Assembly: GCA_946902985.2 (NCBI GenBank)
Contig: OX336397.1
Location: forward strand, 156,047,890 to 156,111,889
DNA: 64,000 nucleotides
Direction of reading: 5' to 3'
Source: Meconema thalassinum
Taxonomy: Eukaryota > Arthropoda > Insecta > Orthoptera > Tettigoniidae
The notes under the pieces are model-generated. The model did no database searches, was not told where the DNA came from, and saw only the letters and a program-made list of their open reading frames with translations. How positions within the stretch are numbered: the first letter of the stretch is position 1; every line of letters starts with the position of its first letter. Both the position numbers and the translations under genes were made by a program. This document shows, piece after piece, positions 33,520-44,129 of the stretch.

Positions 33520-33990
33520 AACCGCAGGTTGGGTCTGCTTGGAGCACAAGCCTCTCCATCGTTTTCTGCCCATCCACCACTTCTCTTCTGTCACTGTTGT
33601 CCAATTCACTTCTTTTCTCTCGACACTTTTCTTCACCCCCTTTATCCACCTATCCCTTGGTCTTCCTCTAGGTCTCTTTTTCTTCCACTCCATGTCCAAT
33701 ATTTTCCGTGGTATTCTCTCTTCTCCCGTGTCCGTACCACTGTAGCCTTGATTTGTCAATCCTATCCTGTGGGAGTTCTTCCTTTAATATACCTCTGACT
33801 CTATCATTTCTGACTGTCCATTCTAGTTACTCCTATCCGACTCCTCTGAAACTACATTTCCACTGCTTGTATTCTGCTTTTATCTTTCTCCCTCACCACC
33901 CAAGTTTCTGATCCATACATTAGGATCGGCACAAAGTACTTATAGGACATAAAGTATTTAACTCTATGAATTGGGTTCCCAATGTCTTCT
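33520..33990 (-). pseudogene. Family P-like RT C-terminal fragment (a)
   Basis: Minus strand, with frame changes: near 33900-33990 it reads KYFVPILMYGSETWVV and KDKSRIQAVEM. The open frame 33502-33759 then reads GYSGTDTGEERIPRKILDMEW, KKKRPRGRPRDRWIKGVKKS and KEVNWTTV. This is the same region as 10985-12345 (YGSE.W.. through RGRPR.RW). It has no catalytic motif and is frameshifted. Confidence 0.75.
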
Positions 33991-33999
33991 TCTTATTAT

Positions 34000-34440
34000 T
34001 ATCCCTTGTGCCTTCAAGCGTCGAGGTAGCCTCGTTCTGTCCATCTCTGCCACTCCGATCTATTTTCACACAATCTCTTCATTTCCAGCATTGTATTTCC
34101 TAGCTTCTGTCCGATTTTCTCAATTCTGTCATCCCAAGTGGTACGGGGTCTTCCTCTTCCTACTCTCCCTTCCACTCGCATTTCAAAATCCTGCTTCGCT
34201 TTTCTCTCTTGTTCCATCCTCCTGACATGTCCATACCACTTCAACTGACGTTCCTCAATCACCATACTTATCGCCTTCTTTGTCCTGCTTCTTCTCTGAT
34301 TCTCTCGTTCCGGATCCTATCCCTTCTAGTCCTCCCCACTGCTCGCCTTGTATACTTCATTTCAGTGGCAGTGATCGTACAAAGATGCTTGTCTTGCAGT
34401 GCTAAACTTTCTGTGCCATATAGGGTGGGGTTCACAATCT
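34000..34440 (-). pseudogene. Family P-like RT C-terminal fragment (b)
   Basis: Minus strand: YGTESLALQDKHLCTITATE and RAVGRTRRDRIRNERIREEA-like sequence upstream (34290-34430). Then frame 34014-34265 with MVIEERQLKWYGHVRRMEQE, GRVGRGRPRTTWDDRIEKIG and a C-terminal NRSEWQRWTERGYLDA. This is a separate subfamily from fragment (a), so two independent truncated insertions lie tail to head. Confidence 0.78.
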
Positions 34441-36190
34441 CAATTTGGAAAAATCCCTCAGGAAAATAGTTTTAAATACTTAGGGGAAATCACACAACCA
34501 TATGGATTAAATCGTGAAGCAAACACAAAGAGAGAATCTCTAAATTACAAAAAGCCTATAGAATCACCTGCAACATACAACAAAACAATAAATATCTTGG
34601 AACGCAAAATTAAAATACTAGGATGGTATTTCAACCTGAAGCCATTACACGTATCAGAAACCATAATCATTGGAGGCAGATCACCGACTAAACATTTTGA
34701 AAAACTAGGAAGGAAAATCCTGAGGAAAATATTCGGCCCAGCGTGCATAGCGGCTCACTAGTTATAGGACTACCAACATTCCGAGAAAATATCAAACTCT
34801 ATACGAAAAAGACGATACATTTTTTATGGACATAGGTAAAGCCCTGCGCGGATGCGGATATCCGCGGATAAACCCGCGGATATCCGCAGCATTTTTCGCC
34901 ATGCGGATATAGTTTGCATGGCTGTGCGGATAGCGAATACGCTGCGGATAATGTTTGGAGTAAATTTGCGGATAGTTTTTAGAATACAATGTGGAACTTT
35001 CGATAATATTACATATTTGATACGCCAATCTACAGCTTCATGCTTAAAAGAGGAATACTCCTATAGCCTATTGCGCACGAAATATTCGGGTACGTTTTGC
35101 ACTTATACACGAGAAGATTATTTTACTCATATGGTTTCAACTACATTTTATTAAGTACCGTATGTTTGTAGTAGATGGTCTTGATATATCATCATCATCA
35201 ATTTCTCACTGCCATTATCCACGAGATATAATGCTGTCAATAAGTTTGTTAGTTCATCGTGGTGACATCATTAACATTCCTCAAGTCAGCTACTTCTCTA
35301 TCTAAGCTATCCTGGAAGATCTGGTTCCAGGTTTATCTGTAGATTTATTTCCATCTTGGCACTCAAACGCGTGGGCTGTGATATTGCAACGGAGACAGTT
35401 ATGACATCAACTATGCGAACATTGATGGGACAAGAGGCAGAAGTATGATGACTGACTTGGAAGTTCCGGCCAAATGTCAATCCCTTTCTCCAAGCTTAAA
35501 GAGAAGTTCACTTAGTAAATGTTACCACGACCGGGAGTATGAACATCATTTAACCAACATTGATAAAATATATATTAAAACAAAACAAGGTGTATATTCA
35601 ATAGTGCGTGAAACAACGCTCAAGTCAAGGATAAGGCAGATATTTGGTTACGTTTTCAATGGAACCAAAGAGGTGAACGATATAGTGATGTTTTACCTGT
35701 AAATAAGTGAATTCATACTCAGGACACAAATCAGGCACATCAAACCTACTGTGGCACAAGTGCGAAAGTAGCCAAAGAAGTATAGCCAGTTTTTTGTCTA
35801 AAGCGGAGGTCAGGAAACCAGAATTGAAATATCAGCGGATTTTTATACAAGTCTTGCGGATGCGGGGCGGATGCGGATAACGTTTTGTTTATCCGCGCAG
35901 GGTTCTAGACATAGGCCATTCAAAGAATGGACAGTGAGAGACTTACTAACGGGATATTTAATCATGCCTCGTCATTTAAAATCAAGAATAACTGGATAAT
36001 AGAAATTGAAAATGACCTTCAAGAAATAAACGTAACAGTTGAAATGTTATGGGACAGGTCTAGCTTCAGATCGTTGGTGAACAAACATCATTTTGCTGTG
36101 AACTGCATGGAGCAGAAAAATTATAGTGAGGGAGTGAAGAGATTTTGGGAAGAGAAGCTAATTGAAAGTCATCTGTTAAATAGCTCTCCT
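34441..36190 (+). pseudogene. Family K RT C-terminal fragment split by a hAT-like element
   Basis: From 34445: PQENSFKYLGEITQPYG, LNREANTKRESL, then YNKTINILERKIKILG, RKILRKIFGP and, after frame changes, IRKRRYIFYGHR. The sequence breaks at the 8-bp target gacatagg and resumes at 35916 with PFKEWTVRDLLTGYLIMPRH and, in another frame, ENDLQEINVTVEMLWDRS (35927-36193). YLGE, RKILRKI.GP and RR.IFYGH are the family K landmarks also seen at 36580-37968. The RT catalytic core is absent. Confidence 0.8.
34837..35907. mobile_element. hAT-like non-autonomous element, 1071 bp
   Basis: A perfect 8-bp duplication gacatagg flanks it (34829-34836 and 35908-35915). Terminal inverted repeats are taaagccctgcgcggat on the left and the inverse of atccgcgcagggttcta on the right. 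Just inside, both ends are full of gcggatatccgc-type palindromes: ggatatccgcggataaac on the left, gcggatgcggggcggatgcgg on the right. An 8-bp duplication is the hAT signature. The frame at 35445-35702 has no recognisable transposase motif, so I call it non-autonomous. Confidence 0.88.
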
Positions 36191-36211
36191 TAGCTGGACA
36201 TAACGTCGTAA

Positions 36212-36239
<28 letters not shown>

Positions 36240-36247
<8 letters not shown>

Positions 36248-36560
36248 TCTAGATGGACAAAATGCATATTAAACAATTTTGACTCAAAACCAAAAACAAC
36301 AGTTCCCTGATACGTTGACGTCAAGAAAAACCTCCAAGAAATGGGCCTATGACCAGATGACGTGCACAAACTAGACATTTTCCGAACAAGCGTCGTGACT
36401 TTTGGGAAATGAACAACCGGAGCAAAGTGGTCGGATGAACGCCTTGCTCGACACAGCAAGCTGATGTAAACCCACTGGATCATTCGTAAATTGAATAAAC
36501 GCCAGAATGTATAGTGGAACTTGTCGAGCTCCCTAGTTGGCCTATTGGCGAATAATTAAT
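36240..36560 (+). pseudogene. Family K LINE 3' end, short copy
   Basis: Stop-ridden plus-strand sequence reads SRWTKCILNNFDSKPKTTVP, YVDVKKNLQEMGL, DDVHKLDIFRTSVVTFGK, AKWSDERLARHSKLM and IRKLNKRQNV. It is the close partner of the minus-strand copy at 40870-41445. It ends in the family 3' signature (agctccctagttggccta) and an AT-rich (AATA)n tail. Confidence 0.82.
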
Positions 36561-36579
36561 AATTAATAATAATAATATT

Positions 36580-38030
36580 AACAATTGCAATAACATACAA
36601 AATCCTTTCAAAAGCCCTTCAAACTAGAGCAGAGGAACAGTTGGATCCACAATTAGGGGAATATCAAGGGGGATTTCGGAAGGGACGATCGTGTGCCGAA
36701 CAGATTTTGAACCTTAAATCTATTCTTTCATATCTGAAGCTTAGAAACAAACAGTTTGTAGTGACCTTCATTGACTTCAAAAAGGCTTATGACTCTATCG
36801 ATCGACCCACCCTATTTGAAATACTGAAAGAACTGGGACTGGACAACAAAACAAGAGCAATCATTCAGAAAACCTTAACCAACACTGCGTCCAAAGTGAA
36901 ATTCAGGGGAGAAATTTCAGAGCCCTTCGAAATCAAGACTGGTGTAAGACAAGGAGATGGACTATCTCCTCTGCTCTTCAACTGTGTGCTCGAAAAAGTC
37001 ATCCGGCAGTGGCGAAAAGTAATGAACATTAACAAGTCTGAAAATGGAGTCAGATTGGGCTACAAAAAACAGAACCTGATAGTTGACTGCCTAGCATTCG
37101 CAGATGACCTCGCAATTTTTTCAGATTCCCTCGATTCAGCCGCAGCGCAAATTAATGAACTCCAGATTCAAGCAGCAAAAGCGGGCCTTAAGATCTCCTT
37201 TGAAAAAACAGAATTCATCACTAATATCAAGCTAGCGCCAAAAGAGCTGGATGTAGGACAGGGGAAAATCAAGCAAACGAAAGCGTTCAAATATTTGGGT
37301 GAGTGGATAGACCCCAATCTCTCCGAGAAGGCAGCTTTCGAGTCACGAATCAGGAAAATGGAAATGGCATACAATCAAACAGAGGCCATTTACAACAAGA
37401 AATCCATATCAACAAATGCCAAGTTAAGACACTACCAAACAGTCATCCGTCCAGAGGCTTTGTATGCTGCAGAGTGCCTTGCAATGCATCGCAAGGGACT
37501 AACAGAGAAGCTGGAAGTGAAAGAAAGAAAAATTCTAAGAAAAATCTTGGGTCCGGTAAAAGAAAATGGGGAATATAGGAGAAGGCACAACCACGAACTT
37601 TACACCCACGTGGAAAAATAACTGATTCCATGAGGAAACGGAGAATTACCTTTTACTGTCATATAACAAGAATGAACCCAGCACGATTGACAAATAGAAT
37701 TTTCACCTACTTCCTCGAAAAGAAAACCAAGGGAGCTTGGTTCATTGAGGTGGACAAAGATTTACAAGAAGTGGGAATAACAGGCAACGATATTTGGGAA
37801 CGTGCCACATTTAAACAAAAACTAACAGCACACCGATGTTTTCAAGAAAAGCCAAAGCTTCCAACTGGCAAGAAGTGGACTGCAGAAAGGAAACAACAGC
37901 ATCGAGAACTAATGCGAAAGTACTGGGAGGATGTTAAAGCTCGATGCAACAAGAAACAGTTGAAATGACGTGGTCCTTAGATGGCCGAATCGAAAGAATA
38001 ATTAACAATATTAGTTATAATAATTAATAA
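36580..38030 (+). pseudogene. Family K reverse transcriptase, best-preserved copy
   Basis: An open frame continues from ITYKILSKALQTRAEEQL (about 36590) through 37621. It contains GEYQGGFRKGRSCAEQI (RT motif 2 region), FIDFKKAYDSIDR (motif A, catalytic Asp), GVRQGDGLSPLLFN (motif B) and LAFADDLAIFS (motif C with both catalytic Asp). KYLGEWIDPNLSEK, PEALYAAECLAMHRKG and RKILRKILGPVKENGEYRR follow. One missing A in an A-run near 37616 shifts the frame. The C-terminus then continues in frame 37630-37968 with RKRRITFYCHITRMNPARLT, NRIFTYFLEKKTKGAWFIEV and KARCNKKQLK. The endonuclease and RT N-terminus are lost by 5' truncation. Its 3' end is gtggtccttagatggccg plus AT-rich repeats. Confidence 0.9.
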
Positions 38031-38042
38031 TAAAAGGTATGC

Positions 38043-38398
38043 ACATCATCTCTTGTGCTGAAACTCGCCCGCTTTGGCCAGACCAACCATTCGCTAGGCA
38101 GCGAGGCTTGGACACTAACATCTCGACTTACAGCTTGTGAAATGGACGAACAGCAGGCTGGGATCATAAACGAAATGAAGAAACCTGTCATCACTTGCAT
38201 GTTCGATTATCAGAAAGACTGGAAATGTCACGTACAAAGGATGCATTCTGGAAGACTACCAAAGGAGATACTACGCTATCAACTCAGAGCAACAAGATCT
38301 GTAGGACGTCCGACGAAACGTTGGAAAGAAAATTCAAGACCGTAATGGGTCACTTGGCCCAAAACAGGAAGGATGATGATGATGATTATGATGAATAA
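38043..38398 (+). pseudogene. Family T RT C-terminal fragment, degraded
   Basis: Plus strand 38055-38345: LGSEAWTLTSRLTACEMDEQ, then DYQKDWKCHVQRMHSGRLPK, EILRYQLRATRSVGRPTKRW. It matches the plan of 2345-2945 (GSEA.T, HV.RM, GRP.KRW). Its 3' end is followed by (GAT)n and an (ATT)n run at about 38432-38468. Confidence 0.78.
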
Positions 38399-38433
38399 CA
38401 TTTGTAACAACAGGTATTATAAAATAATTATGA

Positions 38434-38469
<36 letters not shown>

Positions 38470-38489
38470 ATACGAAGGATACATACAAC

Positions 38490-39035
38490 AAAAAGGGGGC
38501 TAAATTCCGACACTTAGATACTGCTGTCAGACCTGAATGTGGGTAAGCAGCAAAAACACTAGATGTGATTGGGCAGGAAGGCATCCGGAAAAGAGAAAGG
38601 AAAATGCTTCGAAAAATCCTAGGCCCAAATATCAAGGATGGAGAGAGGAGACTCAAACCTAACAAAGAACTATACCTGAAGACAGAAGGAGTCGTAGCCT
38701 TTATGAGAAAAAGGAGAATACAGTTTTATGGATACTTGGTGAGGATGAACAATGCCAGATTGACGAAGAGGATTTTTGAATTCTTCAGGAAGAGGAAGAC
38801 GGAGCCGAAATGGTTTCGGGAAGTGAGATTGGACTTGGATCGGATGGGGGACAGAGAGCGAATTAGACGACTAATTACGGAGTTTGCAGGTTTCCAGGAG
38901 ACAGGGGAGTTGTCAGTGAGGAAATGAAGATCTTACATGGAGGAACAGAGGAAGGAATTGGGAGAGAGGAAGAAGAGATATTAACAGAGAGTGAAGAAGA
39001 CAACAAATAATGTAAAAGCTGTCAAACGTGCTCCA
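38490..39035 (+). pseudogene. Family K LINE 3' end
   Basis: Open frame 38565-38927 reads IRKRERKMLRKILGPNIKDG, ERRLKPNKELYLKTEGV, MRKRRIQFYGYLVRMNNARL, TKRIFEFFRKRKTEPKWFRE and VRLDLDRMGD. A stop then cuts the last ~35 residues (SYMEEQRKELGERKKRY in the same region). The 3' signature is ctccatacttggccgtaac. No RT catalytic core. Confidence 0.85.
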
Positions 39036-39059
39036 TACTTGGCCGTAACGAATGTATAT

Positions 39060-39078
39060 ATATATATATATTATTAAC

Positions 39079-39126
<48 letters not shown>

Positions 39127-39537
39127 GCGTATGGCTTTTAGTGTCGGGAGTGTCCGAGGACATGTTTGGCTCGCCAGTCTCTGTAGCTGATTCCAGCGGA
39201 CACCCATAGGGTGAGCTACAAGTTCCATTCAATTTCAAGTAGTTCCAACTTTCACTACCAGATGTCAATAATACCTAGTGGTGAACGTTAGAACTTTGAT
39301 AGAGCGCTACAACGAAATCTAACCTAGAAATTTAGCTTCACATAAAATTAGTCTGTGGAAGTATATTTTACATCCCATGAATCTATGACATGGGACCGCC
39401 GGCTTTACTTCCCCTCTGAAGGAAGGCATACTAAAGCATTTTAACGCTCTTAAATAATCCGACGACTTCAGCCAGGTTTGAACTCGCTATCTTGGGAACA
39501 GCAGTTCAGCATGCTACCAACTACGCCACCGAAGCCG
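39060..39537 (-). mobile_element. SINE type B/A chimera (copy 2)
   Basis: Minus strand: the type B head (ggcggcttcggtggcgtagt-like, B-box-like region near 39475), catgccttccttcagaggg-like block and ggaagtatattttacatccc. It then joins the type A tail with gtagctcaccctatgggtgt, cggcgagccaaacatgtcc and cactaaaagccatacg, ending in a long (TAAA)n (plus-strand (ATTT)n 39080-39125). Same junction order as 3454-3868. Confidence 0.85.
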
Positions 39538-39964
39538 CTATACACATATTGTTTGAAAGACAGTACACAAGCCATAGCAGGTTTGTCACCATACACACAT
39601 TAACGTTATGCTGGTTGCTAGCAGAAAGGAACAAGATAAGCCTACGGGTTTGCAGGTCTCTGGTGACGTAGTTCGATCCCCTCCCAACGCTTAATCTTTT
39701 ACCAGTCGCCAAATTGTATCAAAGCCACTCTGTATGCAAAAGAGGTAAGAACTCGCAGCGCTAGGTTCTGCTGACTTGATGTTACCTGAGCAAACAATAT
39801 AACCGCTCTGCATCCAGCAAGCGTCGACACTCAGTTCATGACAAAGTATTTCAGGTGACTTCCATTTGTACGTCATTCTAAAAAGTGTAAGAATTCGATT
39901 AAGTTAAGCCAATCATTTCCATAACAGAGCGCTTAACAAACCTTCTGCTCAAGGCCCTCAAGGA
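39538..39964. other. No recognisable gene
   Basis: About 430 bp. The B-box-like gtagttcgatcccctcc near 39667 may be an old SINE head; otherwise nothing. Confidence 0.4.
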
Positions 39965-40384
39965 GGCAGGGTGTATGTAGCCCCACCACTTCTGGTGCAC
40001 CTTAGATATTGCTACACCCTCAGGGGCTCACGGCTGGTGAGTTCGGGAGTTGGCAAACCCGAGGGATTCCAGAGCTGGGTCCGGGTTTTCCCCTTTTATC
40101 CATTACCTGTGGGGCGGACCCTCTCCTCTTTCACTTTCCTGTCCGCCTTTCATGGCTCTCCTTCCTTCCACGTCCATATATCTGCATTCTTTGAAGGTTG
40201 AGGGCATTTCTTTTCCTCCTGTTCTTTATTTGCGTTATTCTCCTTTGGTTTTCCATTTCTTCTTCTAGTATGTAAGTTAGTAGTTATAGTTTACTTTTCA
40301 TTTTCATCTTCACGATCACCCAAACAATTAGGGGCCGATAACCTAGATGTTAGGCCCCTTAAAAGAACAATTATCATAATCATC
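39965..40384 (+). mobile_element. Non-LTR element 3' UTR with terminal hairpin
   Basis: Contains gtagccccaccacttctgg and gagttcgggagttggcaaacc, then a pyrimidine-rich segment and taggggccgataacctagatg, ttaggccccttaaaagaac and an (atc)-like tail. The terminal ~60 bp is the module found alone at 659-710 and 22824-22875, so this longer 5'-truncated copy identifies the source as a LINE 3' UTR. The small T/P/S-rich frames here are not genes. Confidence 0.72.
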
Positions 40385-40470
40385 TTCAACAAGAAACCTT
40401 CCTTTTCTCTTACAGAGAACTCAACAACAAAGGATTAGTGGTTATATGCTTCGTTTCATTGATCTCCTAG

Positions 40471-40855
40471 CTTGCCACGGTGGGTGAGTGGCTATCGTGT
40501 CGGACTGCCAACCCCCCAAGCTTGCAGGTTCGCTCCTGGCCGTGGTAAGTGATTTTTGAAAGGCTATACGCATGTCACACGATGTTGGCATGTTAAAGAA
40601 CCCATTTGAATTCAGTAGGCCGTGTGCATAATGGCAACATTAATCTCGGCATTTTTCGCGAACACAAAAGTACCTCCATTCTCTACTAGAAAGCGCTATA
40701 GTGTCAAGGAGCTTAGATATCTAACCTCATTGACTTTCATAGCATTTCAAGGAGCGATAAAATTCGACGTGCAAGTAGTCCCCTGGGCGTCAATTAACAA
40801 AGCTTGCACCCGGCATCCGAGGCCATACGATATTATTTATATTAATTATTATTCT
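40471..40855 (+). mobile_element. SINE type D (copy 2)
   Basis: Full length, from cttgccacggtgggtgagtg through the B-box-like gcaggttcgctcctggc and tactagaaagcgctatagtg to caaagcttgcacccggcatc, then (ATT)n. It has a deletion of 'cgacaaaaatcaa' relative to copy 1. Confidence 0.9.
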
Positions 40856-40869
40856 CTAATCGGCCAACT

Positions 40870-41445
40870 AGGGACCACGATACGTTCCACTATACATTCT
40901 GGCGTTTATTCAATTTACGATTGGTCCAGAAGGTTGTCATTAGCTTGCTGTGTCGAGCACGGCGTTCATACAACCACTTTGCACTGATCGTCCATTTCTC
41001 ATCACGGAAAGTCCCAAAAGTCACGATGCTTTTTCGGAAAAGTTCTCGCTTGTGCGGGTCATCAGGTCGTAGGCCCATTTCTTGGAGGTCTTTCTTGATG
41101 TTAACGTACCAGGGGACTGTTGTTTTTGGTTTTGAGTCGGAATTGTAAAATATACGTTTTGTCCATCTAGAGTCGTCCATCCGTCGCAAGTGACCATAGA
41201 AGCGAGCCCTGCGCTTGCGCGTTGTGTCCGTGATCTTCTCCATCTTAGAATAGATTTCTTGCCTGGACTTTCTTACGTAGATCCCGTTTTTGTAGTTTGG
41301 ACCAAATATGTTGTGGAGAATCTTTCTCTCTTTTTGCTCTGACTTTGCAAGCGCACATTTCTGAGAGAGGATAAGGCATTCTGACGCATAGAGGAAAACC
41401 GTCTTGACCACAGTGATGTAGTGATGAATTTTGTTCTTTATAGAA
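40870..41445 (-). pseudogene. Family K LINE 3' end
   Basis: A 173-codon minus-strand frame (40890-41411) reads VFLYASECLILSQK, KERKILHNIFGPNYKNGI, RKRRARFYGHLRRMDDSRWT, KRIFYNSDSKPKTTVPWYV, NIKKDLQEMGLRPDDPHKRE, LFRKSIVTFGTF and NRKLNKRQNV. It retains the whole post-RT C-terminus without a frameshift but lacks the catalytic core. Plus-strand (ATT)n at 41456-41484 adjoins its truncated 5' end. The sister copy at 36240-36560 is much more decayed. Confidence 0.87.
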
Positions 41446-41453
41446 AATCACAG

Positions 41454-41484
<31 letters not shown>

Positions 41485-41599
41485 GAATATATTTCTTGCC
41501 TGGATTTTCTTCTTCTTCTTCTCTTATTGATCTCCTTATGTCGGCAATGCATATCGTCATTCCTTTGTTCACCAACAGATCGTATATTTCTGAATGTTA

Positions 41600-41617
41600 A
41601 AAATATCTTTCGTTTTT

Positions 41618-41650
<33 letters not shown>

Positions 41651-41850
41651 GGCTTATCCCAATTAATTGAGGTCGCCGAAGTCAACCATGCTCATTTTGG
41701 TTTCAGCCGGGGATTTAAGGCCGGATGCCTTTCCTGACGCCAAATAATTTTTCAGGTGATAATTCCATCCCGCTGCCACCAGGATTTGAACTCCGGCCAC
41801 CTGGGTGAAGGACAAGCAGCTAAACCACTGCGCCAACACGCTCCCCTTCT
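41600..41850 (-). mobile_element. SINE type G, tRNA-derived, (GAAA)n tail
   Basis: Minus strand: gagcgtgttggcgcagtggt-ttagctgcttg (A box tggcgcagtggtttagc), B box ggagttcaaatcc, body gcgtcaggaaaggcatccgg and ccccggctgaaaccaaaatg, then attgggataagccg and (AAAG)n at 41609-41650. Flanks ttctgaatgttaaaaatat and ttctgaatatctaaaatgt are a diverged target duplication. Confidence 0.85.
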
Positions 41851-41996
41851 GAATATCTAAAATGTATCCGAGTCGGCAGCTGAGCCGAGTGCAGTGCAGC
41901 GTAGAAGCGAAGAAAGTGTTGATGCTACGCTCAGTGCTGGAGATCAACGTGTGGTGACAACAATCAGGGCTCAGCAAGAGTCACCGAGTGAGAACT

Positions 41997-42344
41997 TTTT
42001 ATTTTTATTTTTATTTTATTTTTTTAGCGTATGGCTTTTAGTGCCGGGAGTGTCCGAGGACATGTTCGGCTCGCCAGTGTTGTAGCTGCTTCGAGACGGA
42101 CACCCAATGGGTGAGCTACGAGTACCGTTGGGGAGGGAAGTTGGAAGGTAAGGACGAGGAGTTGGAAGGTAGCGGCTGTGGCCTATAGTTAGGGACCAAC
42201 CCCGGCATTTGCCTGGAAGGAAGATGGGAAACCACAGAAGACCATCTTCAAGGTTGCAGGCGGGGGGATTCGAACCTCCTCGCCTCCCGGATATGAGCGA
42301 CTGCCAACAGTCATGCCGTAACGCCCACGGCTAACTCACCCGGT
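41997..42344 (-). mobile_element. SINE type A/A (copy 2), perfect target duplication
   Basis: The reverse copy of 1044-1388, flanked by agtgagaact at 41987-41996 and 42345-42354. The head (ccgggtgagttagccgtgg on the minus strand), central core and tail are all present. The B-box-like ggttcgaatccccc lies near 42270. Confidence 0.93.
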
Positions 42345-42663
42345 AGTGAGAACTGTGTACTAGTGATTATAAACGCAGCCAACCAGTTGTGTTTTATTTA
42401 GTTATCGAATCCTGTTTCGCGTCACCATATTACCAAATATCTGATATTTTAAAGATACATGTATGGGATTTGTAATCAGAAATTCATTTAATTTATCCTA
42501 CGAGATATTACTATTACCTTCATCAGAACATGTTTCAGTTGTATGGAATCTATACACTGTGAAATATAACAAGCTTACAGAGAACATCCAAAAGTAATTC
42601 CTGAAATTTGTAAATTATAAAAGAGTTGACTATTATCCCTCATAGGAAACGTACTCATTTATA

Positions 42664-44129
42664 CACACATCAAAAAAAGTTTTGCATCACCTCGGTTCCC
42701 AGATCTCCGGCATATAGACGTTGACTGTGTATATTGTATCCAAGATACAGTCCCTTTGACTGTTCATAGATGTCACTAAAACTGCTCAAAGATGTAAACA
42801 ACCATGCATGAGCAGGGCCTATTAGACGGAGGGGGTACGACAGCCGATCAGTTCCAGTCATTCCACCAGGACGAAGGTACGCTGCTCATGTTGTCTGTAG
42901 TTCTACCATGCCTAGAAGGTCAATACCGCAGTTCGATCGCGTCCGCATTGTTACTTTGTGTCAAGAAGGGCTCTCAACAAGGGAAGTTTCCAGGCGTCTC
43001 AGAGTGAACCAAAGCGATGTTGTTCGGACATGGAGGAGGTACAGAGATACAGGAACTGTCGATGACAGGCCTCGCTCAGGCCGCCCAAGGGCTACTACTG
43101 TAGTGGATGACCGCTACTTACGGATTGCCGCTCGGAGGAACCCTGACAGCAATGCCACCATGTTGAATAATGCGTTTCGTTCAGCCACAGGACGTCGTGT
43201 TTCAACTCAAACTGTGCGCAATAGGCTGCATGATGCGCAACTTCACTCCCGACGTCCATGGCGAGGTCCAGCTTTGCAACCCCGACACCATGCAGCGCGG
43301 TACAGATGGGCCCAACAACATGCTGAATGGACCCCACGGAATTGGCATCACGTTCTCTTCACCGATGAGTGTCGCATATGCCTTCAACCAGACAATCGTC
43401 GGAGACGTGTTTGGAGGCACCCTGGTCAGGCTGAACGTCTTAGACACACTGTCCAGCGAGTGCAGCAAGGTGGTGGTTCCCTGATGTTTTGGGGTGGCAT
43501 TATGTGGGGCCGACGTACGCCACTGGTGGTCATGGAAGGCTCCGAAACGGCTTTACGATACCTGAATGACATCCTCCGACCCATAGTGCAACCATATCGG
43601 CAGAATATTGGAGAGGCATTTGTCTTCATGGACGACAATTCTCGACCTCATCGTGCACATCTTGTGAATGCGTTCCTTCAAGATAACGACATCGCTCGAC
43701 TACAGTGGCCAGCATGTTCACCAGACATGAACCCTATCGAACATGCCTGGGATATGTTGAAAAGGGCTGTTTATGGACGTCTTGACCCACCAACCACTCT
43801 GAGAGATTTACGCCGAATTGTCGTTGAGGAGTGGGACAATTTGGACCAACAGTGTCTTGATGAACTTGTGGATAGTATGCCACGGCGAATACAGGCATGC
43901 ATCAATGCAAGAGGACGTGCTACTGGGTATTAGAGGTAGTGGTGTGTACTGCAATCTGGACCACAAATGCTGAAAGTCTAGCTGTATGATGGTACAACAA
44001 GCAATGTGTGGGTCTCATGAGCAATAAAACGAGCTGAAATGTTGTTTGTGTTGATCTCTATTCCCTTTGTATTTAACGGTTCCGGAACTCTTGGAACCGA
44101 GGTGATGCAAAACTTTTTTTGATGTGTGT
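42664..44129 (+). mobile_element. Tc1-like transposon, apparently complete
   Basis: Bounded by TA (42662-42663 and 44130-44131). Terminal inverted repeats are cacacatcaaaaaaagtttt-gcatcacctcggttcc, about 36 bp identical at both ends, with weaker matching to ccgg beyond. It is 1466 bp long, carries one intact transposase gene and sits inside an older RT remnant. Perfect ends plus an open gene make it the best candidate for a recently active element in the window. Confidence 0.95.
42908..43933 (+). CDS. Tc1-like transposase (DD34E), 341 aa, intact
   Basis: Cuts and reinserts the element at TA sites in the nucleus. Residues 1-110 form the paired-type helix-turn-helix DNA-binding region (FDRVRIVTLCQEGLSTREVS, then WRRYRDTGTV), with a GRPR linker at 58-61. 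The DDE domain has Asp153 in FTDEC, Asp243 in VFMDDNSRPH and Glu278 in PDMNPIEHAWD, with 34 residues between the last two. This is the Tc1 DD34E pattern. GGG-SLMFWGGI (188-198) is the usual Gly-rich strand. It has ordinary length for Tc1 (about 340) and no internal stop or frameshift. The ATG at 42908 is chosen because the helix-turn-helix begins directly after it. Frames on other strands inside it are shadows. Confidence 0.95.
   Translation: MPRRSIPQFDRVRIVTLCQEGLSTREVSRRLRVNQSDVVRTWRRYRDTGTVDDRPRSGRPRATTVVDDRYLRIAARRNPDSNATMLNNAFRSATGRRVSTQTVRNRLHDAQLHSRRPWRGPALQPRHHAARYRWAQQHAEWTPRNWHHVLFTDECRICLQPDNRRRRVWRHPGQAERLRHTVQRVQQGGGSLMFWGGIMWGRRTPLVVMEGSETALRYLNDILRPIVQPYRQNIGEAFVFMDDNSRPHRAHLVNAFLQDNDIARLQWPACSPDMNPIEHAWDMLKRAVYGRLDPPTTLRDLRRIVVEEWDNLDQQCLDELVDSMPRRIQACINARGRATGY

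Noticed and set aside
35445..35702. An 85-codon frame inside the hAT-like element as a transposase
   Set aside because: No hAT dimerisation or RNase H-like motif is visible.
43095..43638. Alternative frames of 70-104 codons inside the Tc1 gene
   Set aside because: They are shadows of the intact 341-codon transposase.
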